From Lojkania enalia (Eukaryota > Ascomycota > Dothideomycetes > Pleosporales): 64,000 nucleotides of DNA. The notes under the pieces are model-generated. The model worked only from the letters and a program-made list of their open reading frames with translations, was not told the origin of the DNA and did no database searches. The position numbers were made by a program, and so were the translations under genes. The stretch's first letter is position 1, and every line of letters begins with the position of its first letter. The stretch spans positions 496,001 through 560,000 of the forward strand of contig ML986587.1 of assembly GCA_010094045.1 (NCBI GenBank), written 5' to 3'. This document shows positions 49,097 to 60,204 of this stretch, in pieces.

Positions 49097-49645
49097 ATGG
49101 CATTCCAATATGCGCCTCCCGATTCGACTCCACCGAGACTCCCTGATCGCAGAGTTATCATCTACGGACTCATCGCCGCCGTGAATGCCGACATCGAGGA
49201 CGACCAAATCTGCCCTATCTGTCAAAGTGCTCTCCAACGCCCATTCACGGAATCGGGGGTCTTTACTTCGCCACAAGATCAAGCTATGAAACTTGTAGCA
49301 TGCGGACACGTATTCCATGACTCCTGCCTTCAACAATGGGCGAACTTAAAGTACACGTGCCCCTTATGCCGTAGACCGCTGGAGGTAGAGTGCTTTGCAT
49401 GTTTTCTGGTTAGGCAGCATACAAGGCGGCTTGAACAAATGGTTATGGAAAGTCGTCTCCTAGTTCAGATACGACGGATTCAAGTTGAGGTACTACGAAT
49501 GCAACTTCGGATACGCGAGCTTGAGCTTGCAGGAGGCATAAGTTTGGTTCAGAGACAACAAGTGGAATTTGCGACACGACTTGCTCGAATCCGAATACTC
49601 CGATTTAGAATTGAGCAACAGCGAATTACAAATGAACTCATATAA
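49097..49645 (+). CDS. Small RING-type zinc-finger protein
   Basis: A single exon of 182 residues. The RING domain is complete: Cys-x2-Cys in DQICPICQSALQ, Cys-x-His-x2-His-x2-Cys in ACGHVFHDSCLQQW, and CPLCRRPL, so a RING-H2 arrangement at about residues 37-97. The second half is a highly charged, Arg/Leu-rich helix (about 110-180) with coiled-coil character. It has no membrane segment. RING-H2 proteins usually act as E3 ubiquitin ligases; the substrate is unknown. The CLQQW and CP-x-C-RR spacing resembles the degenerate copy 0.6 kb upstream, suggesting a local gene family. Low GC content compared with the window's conserved genes. Confidence 0.75.
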   Translation: MAFQYAPPDSTPPRLPDRRVIIYGLIAAVNADIEDDQICPICQSALQRPFTESGVFTSPQDQAMKLVACGHVFHDSCLQQWANLKYTCPLCRRPLEVECFACFLVRQHTRRLEQMVMESRLLVQIRRIQVEVLRMQLRIRELELAGGISLVQRQQVEFATRLARIRILRFRIEQQRITNELI

Positions 49646-50077
49646 GACGATGGCGATGACATAGACTAAAAGTACGGAGACGAACGGAAGTGAGAAATTA
49701 GGACACACCCTAGAGAAACCGATAATTTATCGAAGTCGACAATTATCGCCTTTGAAAATAGTCTAACTTCTCAGTAATTTAGATAGAGTTATTAACATGC
49801 TATACAAAGTTCAACCTTGATGACTTGGATATGAATCTTATGTTGGGAGATAATATTTGCCTTTAGCCATCTCTACGTCTCCCACGACGTGATGGTCATG
49901 ATTCGTACTTATAGCTCATATACTCATTAGAGTCCATGCTATTTTGAAAAATTCGCTTATATGCTCTGGACACTGGCTACTTCTGCGATCGGCTGTTAAT
50001 ACAATGGAAAACTTGGGCTTGTTTGTAATCATGCTTGGATCAACGAACCAATGCCTTCGGTATATTTACTAGGAACC

Positions 50078-50118
<41 letters not shown>

Positions 50119-50411
50119 GCGGACGTTAGCTGGCGCGCTCTATGGAATCATAGGCTGGAAAGAAAATATCCAGCTTCTCTACGAATAAAATTCCCATATA
50201 AAGTTCCCTCGTAGCTGAGGGGTGGGACTTGCCTGTATTACCACCAGGCATCCACGATACCGCCCTTATCATAGTGCTCTTTTCCATCTCAAAGCTATAT
50301 ATGCCCCCCCTTACAATCCCAACTTCTTGAGATACATAACTACACTACTGCACCCATCTACACTGCTCAAGTTTCCCTCAAACCGAAGCTCTTTAGTGAC
50401 ACCACTTCACA
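49646..50411. other. Intergenic region with TTA array
   Basis: About 0.8 kb, AT-rich, holding the trinucleotide array at 50079-50118. No gene seen. Confidence 0.5.
50079..50118. repeat. (TTA)n microsatellite
   Basis: About 13 perfect units of TTA/ATT. Confidence 0.95.
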
Positions 50412-50759
50412 ATGCCTTCCCCAACCCACCTGCCTAACCACCGCGGCTGGGAGATTTGCATGTATAGCCTAGAACGTGCTTTTTCCTCCTCACCCCACGC
50501 TCTCCAATGCGCTATATCCTTGACCAGCGCCCCCTCAAGATCCGGCGACCGCAAATCACCGCCACCAGCCCATGCGGATAAATACACACACATCTTCCGT
50601 CTCTCCTGCATACACATCTGGACATCCCTGCAACTCTCACCAACCTGCCCGATATGCCGCTTCATCATCGACTGCGCATATTACACTACGCCCTTCTCTC
50701 CCACCGACAAACAAACTCTTCCGAGGCCTTCGACGCTAAGAAGCCGCGCCTGCAGCTAG
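50412..50759 (+). pseudogene. Degenerate RING-like small open frame
   Basis: A 115-codon open frame contains HIFRLSCIHIW followed by SPTCPICRFII, which reads like the second half of a RING-H2 domain. The residue where Cys is expected before THIF is Tyr (TAC, one G-to-A step from TGC), the second His is Arg, and the first Cys pair is incomplete (CMYS). The frame is open but the zinc site is not complete, so I call it a decayed paralogue or a diverged, non-zinc protein. Confidence 0.45.
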
Positions 50760-51515
50760 ATGACCGGTTCTACGAGGTTGTTAGCCGGGATCTTTTTTTT
50801 TTTTGGGTTGGGGGGGGGGCGGGGGGAAGGGTTTACGTGTTTGTTAGTGTATGGGTATTTTGGAGAGGGGATCGGATGGCTTGGTGATTCTACCGCTATC
50901 GGAATCGACGTGTTGCATAATGGTACCGTGGTTGGAGCTGCTTAGCATTACTGGATATACTACTTCAGTATCAGATATGCTCTGGTAATATGCACCTCCT
51001 ATAACGCTCAAACGACACTTGTTACTGGTAGATGGATTTAGATCCAATTTGTTCGCTAGGAAGCTTAAACTGGACAACTATCCGCCGTCACCTTAACTCC
51101 TAACTACCCATCCATATTTAAATATCACAGCCCTCCTCCATCCCCCCTCTCCAACCCCCATCTATAAACCACTATCAAAGCAGGCTAAGCTAGTTATACC
51201 CTGTTAATCTGCCATCCTCCTTACAATCTTCCATCGACAACCGTTAACAAACATGAAACACAGCATTCCATCACATCGACCGGACCTATACATAGGACAT
51301 AGTTAGATATCGAACATCACATACAACATCATGCATTTCCAAATCACGTTCTTCTACATCTTGCGCACGCACAAGATACTCGTAAAATCCCATTCCTACC
51401 AAAATCTCCCTCTTAACAATACGAAAAGCCACCCCAACCAACCTAGTCCTCCGGAAACTCCCTCACCCAATTCAAAAAGTCCACCACAAAACATCAAGTA
51501 CTCCAAATCATGCTA

Positions 51516-51550
<35 letters not shown>

Positions 51551-51799
51551 CCAGTAAAACACTCTCACTCAATCAGCCAGATGGGTGAAAATTCCAAAAT
51601 ATGAAGCTCCTACTTCCCCAGCCGCTACAATATGCCCGTCACCCATCATCCCGAACCTCACAACTTGTACAACACAACAGCCCTGGAGGGGGGGGTATCC
51701 GCAAAAAAGCCCCTCCAGTTACGCATTCAATATCTGTCACCTGTTGCGTGGCCCTACAGCCCCGCCTTTGAAATTTAATCACGAACAAACCCGATTTCT
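50760..51799. other. Intergenic region with G-run and AAT array
   Basis: About 1 kb downstream of the histidine kinase (which reads leftwards). It holds a T12 run at 50793-50804 followed by a G-rich run to about 50828, and the AAT array at 51518-51549. No supported gene. Confidence 0.5.
51518..51549. repeat. (AAT)n microsatellite
   Basis: About ten perfect AAT units; it is the reverse orientation of the TTA array 1.4 kb to the left. Confidence 0.95.
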
Positions 51800-54700
51800 T
51801 CAACTACTATGCGACCTCAGCAAAAGCTGCCAAAAATAAGCACATTTCACAAAACTCATTGTTCGGGGAAACATCTCACACTCACCCTGTCCACCGGATC
51901 CGACTGATCAGCTGCCAAAAGCGATGGACTATCTGCCGTCGCCCCGCGCTCCGTATACCCTCTCGCCTCCAACTGCGGCCTCCGCGGCGTCCCCTTTGGC
52001 GTCGACCCGGGGCTCTCGGGCGATAGATTGATCTCTGGAGTTTGCATATGCTCCATCGAGTGCCTTTGCTCGTGGTCGTACAGTGTGCCGCCCAGCGTCG
52101 CGCACCGCAGTATCGTCTGAATGAGCTGATTCTGCCGTAGCGGCTTCGACAAGTAGTCGTCCATTTGCGCCGCAAGGCATTTCTCGCGGTCACCTACCAT
52201 GGCATGGGCGGTTAGGGCGATGACGGGCGTCGACGGGATCGCGTTTTCTCGCTCCCATTCGCGGATCTTGGCTGTGGCTTCGAAGCCACCCTGTAGCATT
52301 ACATTAGCCATGCGTTTACTTATAAGCGTTTCAAAAACTTACCATTACAGGCATTTGTACGTCCATGAGGATGACGTCGTACCGCTTCTTCTTTATATGC
52401 TCAAAGGCTTCTAGGCCGTTGTTTGCCACTGTCACTGTATGGTGATACTTCTCTAGGATGCGGACGGCGAGCTTCTGGTTCACCGCGTTGTCCTCGGCAA
52501 GGAGGATGTTGAACGACTTGGAATGATCCGAGACAAGAGGTGCTGCTCGGCCATCCAAAGCTGGGATCAAAGCGTTGCCCAGATCGATAGGGAGACAAGG
52601 GACTGTCATGTAGCTGGAAATGCCATCCTCGAGGGCCGATTTGAGGGTTATGGACACACGAGGTGTGAGCATAACAAGCGGAACGTATTTAAAGCGTTCT
52701 GCAATTCTGAGCTCTCTCGCGGTCATAGCGTTATCCACAATGATGCAATCAAACTCCATATCTGCTGTAGGTCTCTTGCTCGCAATTGGAACTTCTTCGG
52801 TAGAGTGAATCACGGCGGGCGTGAGGTCGAGAGCCTTGAGGTGTTCTACGACCTGCTCCGAGAAGCCCGTATGGCCTTGATCGATAAAGAGCACGGTATG
52901 CCTGCTGTAAGGTGTAAGTTGGGGCTGAATAGCGCTCAGATCCGGGTTTCCAAGTCGAACCCTGCATGTGAAGTAAAATATGCTGCCCTTTCCGTAGTCG
53001 GATTCGACCCACATACGTCCTCCCATTAGAGTGACAAGTCGCTTCGAGATGGATAAGCCAAGGCCTGTGCCACCAAACTTCCTTGTGGTCGAGCCATCTG
53101 CCTGCTGGAAAGTGTCGAAGATGAGGTTGAGCTTGTCGCCGTGGATGCCAATACCGGTATCTGACACTGCAAATTGGAAGACATATTGGTCCTCCGCACA
53201 ATCCTGCTCCCGGGCCATTGAAATCCCAACCCGGACTTCTCCATGCTCAGTGAACTTGATGGCATTGCCAACAAGGTTAAGAATAATCTGCCTTAACCTA
53301 AACGAGTCGCCCACAACATAATCTGGAACGGAACTATCGACATCATAAGCTAGGTTTAATTTTCGTTCATTAGCTCTTGATGTGAGTGACTTCATAGCAT
53401 TGAAAATTGTTCCTCGGAGTGAAAACGGTATCTCTTCCATGACCATGCGGTTCGCCTCGATCTTGCTGATATCGAGGATGTCATCAATAATTGTCAGGAG
53501 TTGACCGGCTAAGTTGTGTACAATCGTCAGCATCTCTCGTTGAGCATGCGTTAGATCGGTGTCGAGGGTCAGTTGAGTCATTCCGATGATTCCATTCATT
53601 GGCGTGCGGATCTCATGAGACATGTTCGCTAAGAATTCGGACTTGGTTTTGTTGGCTAACTCAGCAGCTTCTCTGGCTGCCGTGTTCCTTTGAATACTTT
53701 CCCGTAGGCTGGACACCATCTGATTAATCTTCCTCTTCAACTCGTCCATTTCGCCGGATGCCTCAACCGTGATCTGTGTAAATTTACCTTCCATAGCTGC
53801 GTTCGTAATATCTCCAAATGCGCGGACCTGAGATGTGAGATTTTGGGCCATAGTGTTGACGTCAGTCGTGATCTCTTTCCAGCGTCCGTCAATATCCTGA
53901 ACATCGGCTTGACCACCCATCTTCCCATCGACACCCACATCGCGTGCGACCCGCTTGACCGCAAGCGACCAATCATCTAGACGAGTAACCATCTCGTTAA
54001 TGGTGTCCTTGAGCAGTCGGATCTCGCCTTCAGCGTCCACATGTACCCTTCGGCTCATATCGCCCTTTGCAATGGCCTGGGTGACCTCTGATATACTTCG
54101 TACTTGCAATGTGAGATTCTGCGCCATGGTATTGACATTGTCGGTCAAATCTTTCCACTTGCCCTCGACATTGTCTACTTTTGCCTGGCCACCTAGGATA
54201 CCGTCTGTACCGACCTCACGGGCGACTTTGCTCACTTCTTGCGCAAATGTATTTAATCGGTCCACCATGGTATTGATGGTGATTTTGAGGGACAAAATCT
54301 CGCCTTGGACCTCAGCCTTGACCTTCCGGCTAAGATCACCCCTAGCGACGGCTGTTGTAACCTCTGCAATTTCTCGTACTTGGGTAGTAAGGTTCATGGC
54401 CATACCGTTGACATTCTCTGTCAAATCTTTCCAGGTACCCTCGACTCCATGGACCGTAGCCTGTCCACCGAGACGGCCCTCGGAACCCACCTCTCGAGCA
54501 ATCTTTGTGACCTCATGTGCGAACTGCTGGAGTTGATCGACCATGAGGTTGATTGTGTTCTTGAGCTCGAGAATCTCGCCTTTGCACTCGGCTTCAACTT
54601 TCCGCGTAAGGTTTCCCTGTGCTACAGCAGTTGTAACCTGAGCGATATCTCGGACCTGAGTAGTAAGGTTTTGGGCCATGGCGTTCACATTCACTGTCAG

Positions 54701-55915
54701 TTCGTTCCACATGCCTTTTACACCATCTATCTCTGCCTGACCACCGAGCTTGCCTTCTGTACCGACATCCCTAGACACCTTCGTTACTTCGGTAGCAAAC
54801 GATCTGAGCTGGTCCACCATAGTGTTGATAGTCTGCTGTAGCTGTAGAATCTCGCCCCTGGCTGGTCGTTCGATTTTTCGACTCAGGTCGCCGTGAGCAA
54901 CAGCCGTCGTCACTACTGCGATTTCTCGCACTTGCTCGGTGAGGTTCTTGGCCATGACATTGACTGCGTGTATATTAGTAAAGGTTTGAAAGGATTTGGC
55001 TTGCTAATATATCATACCGCTATCGGTAAGTTCTGCCCAGATCCCATCGACACCGGGTAAGTTAGCCTGGCCACCAAGCCTCCCTTCAGTGCCTACTTCT
55101 TTCGCCAGGTACGTTACTTGACTAGCAAATTCCTGCAATTGGTCTACCATTCTATTAATAGTTCGTTTAAACGATGTAATCTCGGGGTCCATTTCTTTCG
55201 CATGAATCAAAACTTTCTTGCTCAAGTCTCCCTTGGCAACAGCGGTGACGATGTTTCCGATTTCCCGGAGGGCTTTCTGGAAGGCTAGGTTCGCTTGTTG
55301 ATGCTTCACCAGCTCTCGCTTGAGAGCGCCAATGTCTTCGATACCATGCTCAAAGGCTTGGTTCTGGTTATTCAGTTGTTTGTTCACTTCGGCACTGAGG
55401 TTATCTATGTGTTCGCGCTGGTTCTTGATCTGGTCGGCCTGCTTATTTAGATGATCTCGGAGGTAGCTCAACTGTTCCTCTGTGAGGGCGGCCGCGGGCG
55501 AGTCTGGGTCGCCATTGGTCTCCTTCGCAGCTAACCAGTTGCTGACCCATGTCGCTCGTTGTTCCTTTGTGGAAGTGCGACGGCCGTTTGCACCACCGTT
55601 GCGGGTAGCGGGGGCCGAGTTGGGACCGTACAAGAAGGGCGGGTTGACGGGCTCGCCAGGGGTAATGGGGAATGTGTGGTTGTCGACGACGTTCGCCTTG
55701 GCTTCGAGGTATTGTATGCGTGCCGCAAGGGCAGCCAGCTCTTGTTCGAGGTTCGCCTTCTCTAGGCTGTTAGGGCCTGGTAGGATGAGGGCGTTTGCCT
55801 TGGCGCCATTTGCCGCAATTTGGCCGTTGAAGGAGGCATCGAGGGCCGGGTCGTGCTGTTTCGCAAGGTTCGACAGGAAGTCTGATATGGCGACATGCGT
55901 CTCGGGGGTGGACAT
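51800..55915 (-). CDS. nik1: Group III hybrid histidine kinase (Nik1/Os-1/Bos1 type)
   Basis: Four minus-strand exons, 55915-55018, 54963-52343, 52290-51886 and 51826-51800, give 1,316 residues, the usual length. After a coiled-coil N-terminus, six HAMP repeats run from about residue 215 to 720 (repeated VGTEG-LGGQA and NLT-QVR units). The H-box [15 protein letters not shown] puts the phosphorylated His near 749. The ATPase has [21 protein letters not shown] and [13 protein letters not shown]. The receiver has [12 protein letters not shown] and the phosphorylated Asp near 1167 in LMDVQMPVM. No membrane segment, so cytosolic. It senses osmotic stress upstream of the HOG MAP-kinase pathway and is the target pathway of phenylpyrrole and dicarboximide fungicides (family knowledge). 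The last exon is only nine codons (LLLRSHSS), matching the family C-terminus. Confidence 0.96.
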
Positions 55916-56295
55916 CGCTGCGATGGCGAGTGGTGGCCGGCGTGTCCTAGAAGTGCATTGGGTCGCAGATGAAGGGCGGGCTCAGCCTCGGACTCGAGGG
56001 TCAGGATCGAGCAGCCGTAGCACGGGAGAGAGCGACGGCCGGCGAAGAAAAGAACAAATATTGTTGGGGGGGTTGAGGTTGTATTAACAAAAGTGCACTG
56101 GTGCCAGCAGGTCCCCGCGGTAGGGAGACGTAGGGGTTGCCCAGCAGACGAAGGTAGGGCAGGGGCGCTATGGCACAATGGCACAATGGCAGCCGATGCT
56201 TAGCCGTCGAAGGTCGGCGGCGACAGGAAGCAGCAGCGATGGAGCCGCAGGGGCGGACGCTCCCGGAGAAAGAATGCTACGTACGAAGCTAGAAG

Positions 56296-56322
56296 AGGGC
56301 AGGGCAGGGCAGGGCAGGGCAG
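56296..56322. repeat. (AGGGC)5 tandem repeat
   Basis: Five perfect units, 381 bp upstream of the nik1 start codon. Confidence 0.9.
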
Positions 56323-56906
56323 CGTAGTGGGAGGAAGCGGAAACGAAAGCGGGCGCGGGCTCTGCTGTGCGGTGCGAGTCTTGCGTCTTGGGGGAGTAGG
56401 TCGATCGGCGATAGTAGTGGTAGAGGTATTTGACAGCCAAAGCCCTGCACGTCCAAATAATAAATGACAAGCGAGCAGCAGCAGCCTCTCGCCGTCTCCC
56501 TCTCCTCCGCCGCCCTGCATGCCTCCTAGCCCCGTATCTGCCAAGTGCAGGGCTAGCTAGCCTACCGTCCGCCGCCTGTTGCGCGGGCCCAGGGCTCCGC
56601 TGGGTTGCGGTGTGCGCTGCTTTGTGGGCGCCGAGCGCTGCCGAACAACGCTAGCACAAAGGGGGTGCTTTTAGGGAGGCTCAGGCTGTCAAAGGCTCAA
56701 AGGAGAGAGCAAGGAGAGCGAGTCTGAGAGGCGTTCAACGCTTGCACGCCGCCCGCACCAGCCTGCCGCCGGTGATGTCATGGCGAGGCCCGTGTGCGCC
56801 CACCGCCCTGGCCTGCTGCACTTATGTACTACTCCTCCTGCAGCCGCAGCAGCAGCACTCCATGTGCTTCAACTCCTCCTGCTGGCCGCCATCTCTAGTC
56901 TCCTTC

Positions 56907-56934
56907 CTGCCTGCCTGCCTGCCTGCCTGCCTGC
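56907..56934. repeat. (CTGC)7 tandem repeat
   Basis: Seven perfect units, read directly. Confidence 0.9.
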
Positions 56935-57954
56935 TGCCCCTCCCTCTAGCACTACCCTCAATGCCCCATGTGCCCATGCCCGCAGAAGCCGTCGTCCTCG
57001 GGCCTCAGGCGGCGGCGGCCCTCTAGCAGCGTGACTGCGCTCGCCTCTCCCGATTGGTCTCCGCTGCGCTGGCCTCGGCATCGCGTAGCCCTCGTAGCGT
57101 GGCTCGCGAGCGGGACGAAGGAGCCAGTGGCCAAATAATAACGGCATCGCGGCAAGCCGCAACCACAAACCCCCCCGCCAAAACCCCCTTCCCCTCGTAC
57201 ACTGTACCCTCACCGGTGGCCCCCCTTTTTCGTCCGCCCTGCACTGGCGGGCGGGCGCACGTCGTCCCCAAGCTACACCTATCTTCCCGGACCCTGAGGA
57301 AAGTCTTCATCTCCCCCCAGCGGGGCCCTCGATCAACATTGGCGGCGGCGGAGAGTGCTAGGTCTCCGCCGTCGTGTGAAGATGCCATGAAGATCCCTGC
57401 CTAATGCGGATGGTGCTCAGCAACATGTCGCCTAGCTGTGTCTGGCTCTGTGTCTGTCTGTAGCTGACTGGCTCAGATTCTGGCAGCCCACTATCCACCG
57501 CTCGCTTGTTGCAGCGTCACATTATACCACTGCACCGCTACTGCTGCAGCGCGCCGACAGTACGGGCGCAGCATTGTGTACAACGACCCTGTTTGATCGC
57601 TGCGCACGCAAGCGAGCCACAGCGTCTGTTGAATTGTTGGATTATTAGCCACTATTTCAGCGACCTAGCCTATCTAGTCAGATCTCGCGCTTGCTATTTT
57701 CGATCAAGGTCCTCCGATGTGGGGCTGTAGTAGTGGCCGCGCGACGGCTCCGCGCTACTGAGAAAAAAGGGTTCAAGCCATGCGGTGGCCGGAATCCCTC
57801 TCCCAATCTCCACGCAATCTCAATTGACTTTCCAGCCTAGGACCGTTTCCCTGCAAAAATCCTGCAAGAGGATTGCCTCTGGGCGGGGATGCCCTTGTCG
57901 GGGTCACGTGCACTTGCGTTTTCCAGCGTCGCGCCAGTCGGGCAATTGTCACTC

Positions 57955-59656
57955 CTACCGGATTTTCTTCGCATGTGCAACCAAATTCTCTATGACCGAC
58001 TCGAACGCCTCTTTGTCCCCTAGTGCACTCTCCATACGTTTTTGCCAGTACTCGAATACTTCCCCTGCACGCTCTTTAAGCTCTTCTAATCGCTTGACGT
58101 GCGAGCGCAGCTCCTCGTCCGTAAAATTGCCGAGCGCCGCGTCCGTCGTAGAGCAGAGCATCGTAGTCGAGCTGATATCTAACTGCGGGGGGGCCGGCGG
58201 GCCCTTTCGTTTCCGTTCTGATTTGGATGCCGACGAGTCTATTGATGCTGACGATGCATTTTCCCTCTTGACCCGCCCAAGCGCACCGTTCCGCTCGTCT
58301 GCAGATGGTCGCGGCGACTTCTCTCCGGGAATATGTATAGAGGGAAGGATTAATTTCTTCTGCTTTGATGCTGGAAGAATCTCATCTAGATCGACCGGTA
58401 CCCCGAGTGAGACGAGAAATAGCCGCCGTATCCGAGACCGGACCCAGTCTGGAGGCTGTAGCGGTGGCGGGGCAATGAGCTGAGACCATAATGACAAACT
58501 ACGCTCTGACAAGAATATGGATCTAGTAGCTTCGTACTGCGTCGTAGATATGCTGGGTGTTTCTTTCATAGACGGGTATATTTCATCAATGTAGGGTTGG
58601 GTTGCACCGACGACATCTTCCAGCGTTGTGAGCTCCTCGAAATCCAGGACCGGCTGCGCAAGTCCTCCGTCAGTCAAACACGTATCACGGAAACGCATGT
58701 CTCAAAGAAGATTCGATCTGGGATTGAATAATGCTGACTTACAGGACCGGGCGAAGGGACAGGAAAGGAAGGCTGATCAGGGGGCTTTTCAAACGTAGTG
58801 TCTGTTTGTTCTTCGCCTTGTTGAAATCCATCATCGAAATCCCCAAAATCATCCCCCTCTCCACCCTCTTCGAAATCATCAAAGTCATCGCCAAATTCGC
58901 CGTCATCCTCCGTTGCGCCATTGCCGATGGGCTCTATCCGCTCGTTCGACTCGGCAGCATATGAATTCGAATCTTTTGCCTCGTCATCGCCATCGTCATC
59001 GGCATCATTGTGAGTTAGGGGAGATCTGTTTACCGAGGCAGTTGGCGACCCTTCTTCCGTCAATGGTACGTAGGGAATAGGAAAGTGAAAATCACCTTAC
59101 ATACCTTCAGTCTTCTTCTTTGGCGGCTCGGGCGCCTTTAAGATGACATCAGGGACAGCGTCAGCAGCACGAAGTTCATGTGCATGCGTTCCAGGGACTT
59201 CACCGTAGCTGGGCGTATCCGGATCAACCTTTTCAACTACCGTCTTGGGAATAAGAGAGCCCCCGGGGGTGTATACTCGGTCCTCAGCGCAGACCCTAGA
59301 CGTGCTGCGGCTTCTCAACCCCTCTGGAACAACTTCTACCTCGTCCGGCACTGCGTCTTGCATTCTCTTGTTGTATGCATCTGTTCCGGGAACTTCACCA
59401 TAGCTAGGCTGGTCGTCGACTCTCTCTACACGGGTCATGGGGACAGGCGAAGTCGCATTGGATCGGCCTGCCTGTTCAGCATGCACGCTGCGGCCTTCGG
59501 AGGCATCAGAGAAGTGCTCGTCGCTTGAGGATGCCTCTATACAGTAGATAGTTAGGCCAGCGCTTTGAGAGAAGAACGTGCAATCGAACCTAGCTCTTTT
59601 GCCCCAGGGTCTTCAAGCTCTACACTCTTCCGGGGTGGGGCCAAATCGTCTGTCAT
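57955..59656 (-). CDS. DUF5102/Laa2-like clathrin-adaptor accessory protein
   Basis: Four minus-strand exons, 59656-59590, 59536-59105, 59053-58743 and 58653-57955, give 502 residues. The N-terminal third is disordered and has two copies of a motif (PSYGEVPGT...DAVPD). Then comes an acidic block with repeated Asp-Phe motifs (GDDFDDFEEG, GDDFGDFDDGF), the type that binds the AP-1 gamma-ear. The C-terminal half is folded: VLDFEELTTLEDVVG, SLWSQLIAPPPLQPPDWVRS, and a final helical part ending in VIENLVAHAKKIR. This layout fits fungal DUF5102 proteins, which include yeast Laa2, an AP-1 co-factor in trans-Golgi to endosome traffic. Orthology to Laa2 is inferred from layout, not alignment. Each junction keeps frame; the exon 3 acceptor (GGAAG) is weak but fits. 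Confidence 0.78.
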
Positions 59657-60204
59657 AGCGAACACTTGAACAGAATGGATAAGATATCTAGGATAGAACG
59701 TGGATCTTCACGAGGTGTTAAGAGGAGTGCTAAGCGAGTTAAGTAAGACAATCGTTGGGAGGCGATGGTGAATATCTACCTAGGTAGCAATAGCCTAGCA
59801 GATACAGAAGACCCAGAAGGCTCAACACGTGAACTGCAGACCCTGCCTAGATGCTGTCGTAGAGTTTGAGTAAAGATCATAGGTAGTCGCGGGGGTTGAG
59901 ATCTGGAAGGAGTGACCGGGCCGGCGAAATATTTCACCGTAGCGCGCATTGGCGTCTAGCTACAGGCGTAGGCAGCTCAGATTTGGAGCTCCAACAACGC
60001 GCCGGTGAATGTACGGCTGGAAGTCGCTGTCTGTGCCATTGACTGCACCTCCTTGCCGCATTCGATAAAAGACCTCCTTAGGTTACGTCGCTAATCTATT
60101 CCGCGTGCGACAGCACACTATCTGTAAGAAGCCGCGCCAACACCCTTACTTCACCTGCAGACCAAGCCTAGCATTGCGGCGGCGTTCTTCAACACACGGG
60201 TATA
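59657..60204. promoter_or_regulatory. Divergent promoter, Laa2-like / NSP1
   Basis: About 550 bp between two divergent start codons. It should hold both promoters. No individual site is claimed. Confidence 0.5.

Larger units (their letters stand above)
55916..57954. other. Long GC-rich region upstream of nik1
   Basis: 2 kb between the kinase start and the 3' end of the Laa2-like gene, both reading leftwards. It is GC-rich with short tandem repeats, and probably holds the kinase promoter and a long leader. Open frames in it have repeat-driven composition and no domains. Confidence 0.5.

Noticed and set aside
50079..51549. The trinucleotide arrays as terminal repeats of a transposon
   Set aside because: They are simple microsatellites; no transposase frame or target duplication is seen between or beside them.
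57785..58483. 232-codon open frame on the plus strand
   Set aside because: It is antisense to the Laa2-like gene, whose spliced frame and motifs are convincing; the plus frame has no domain.
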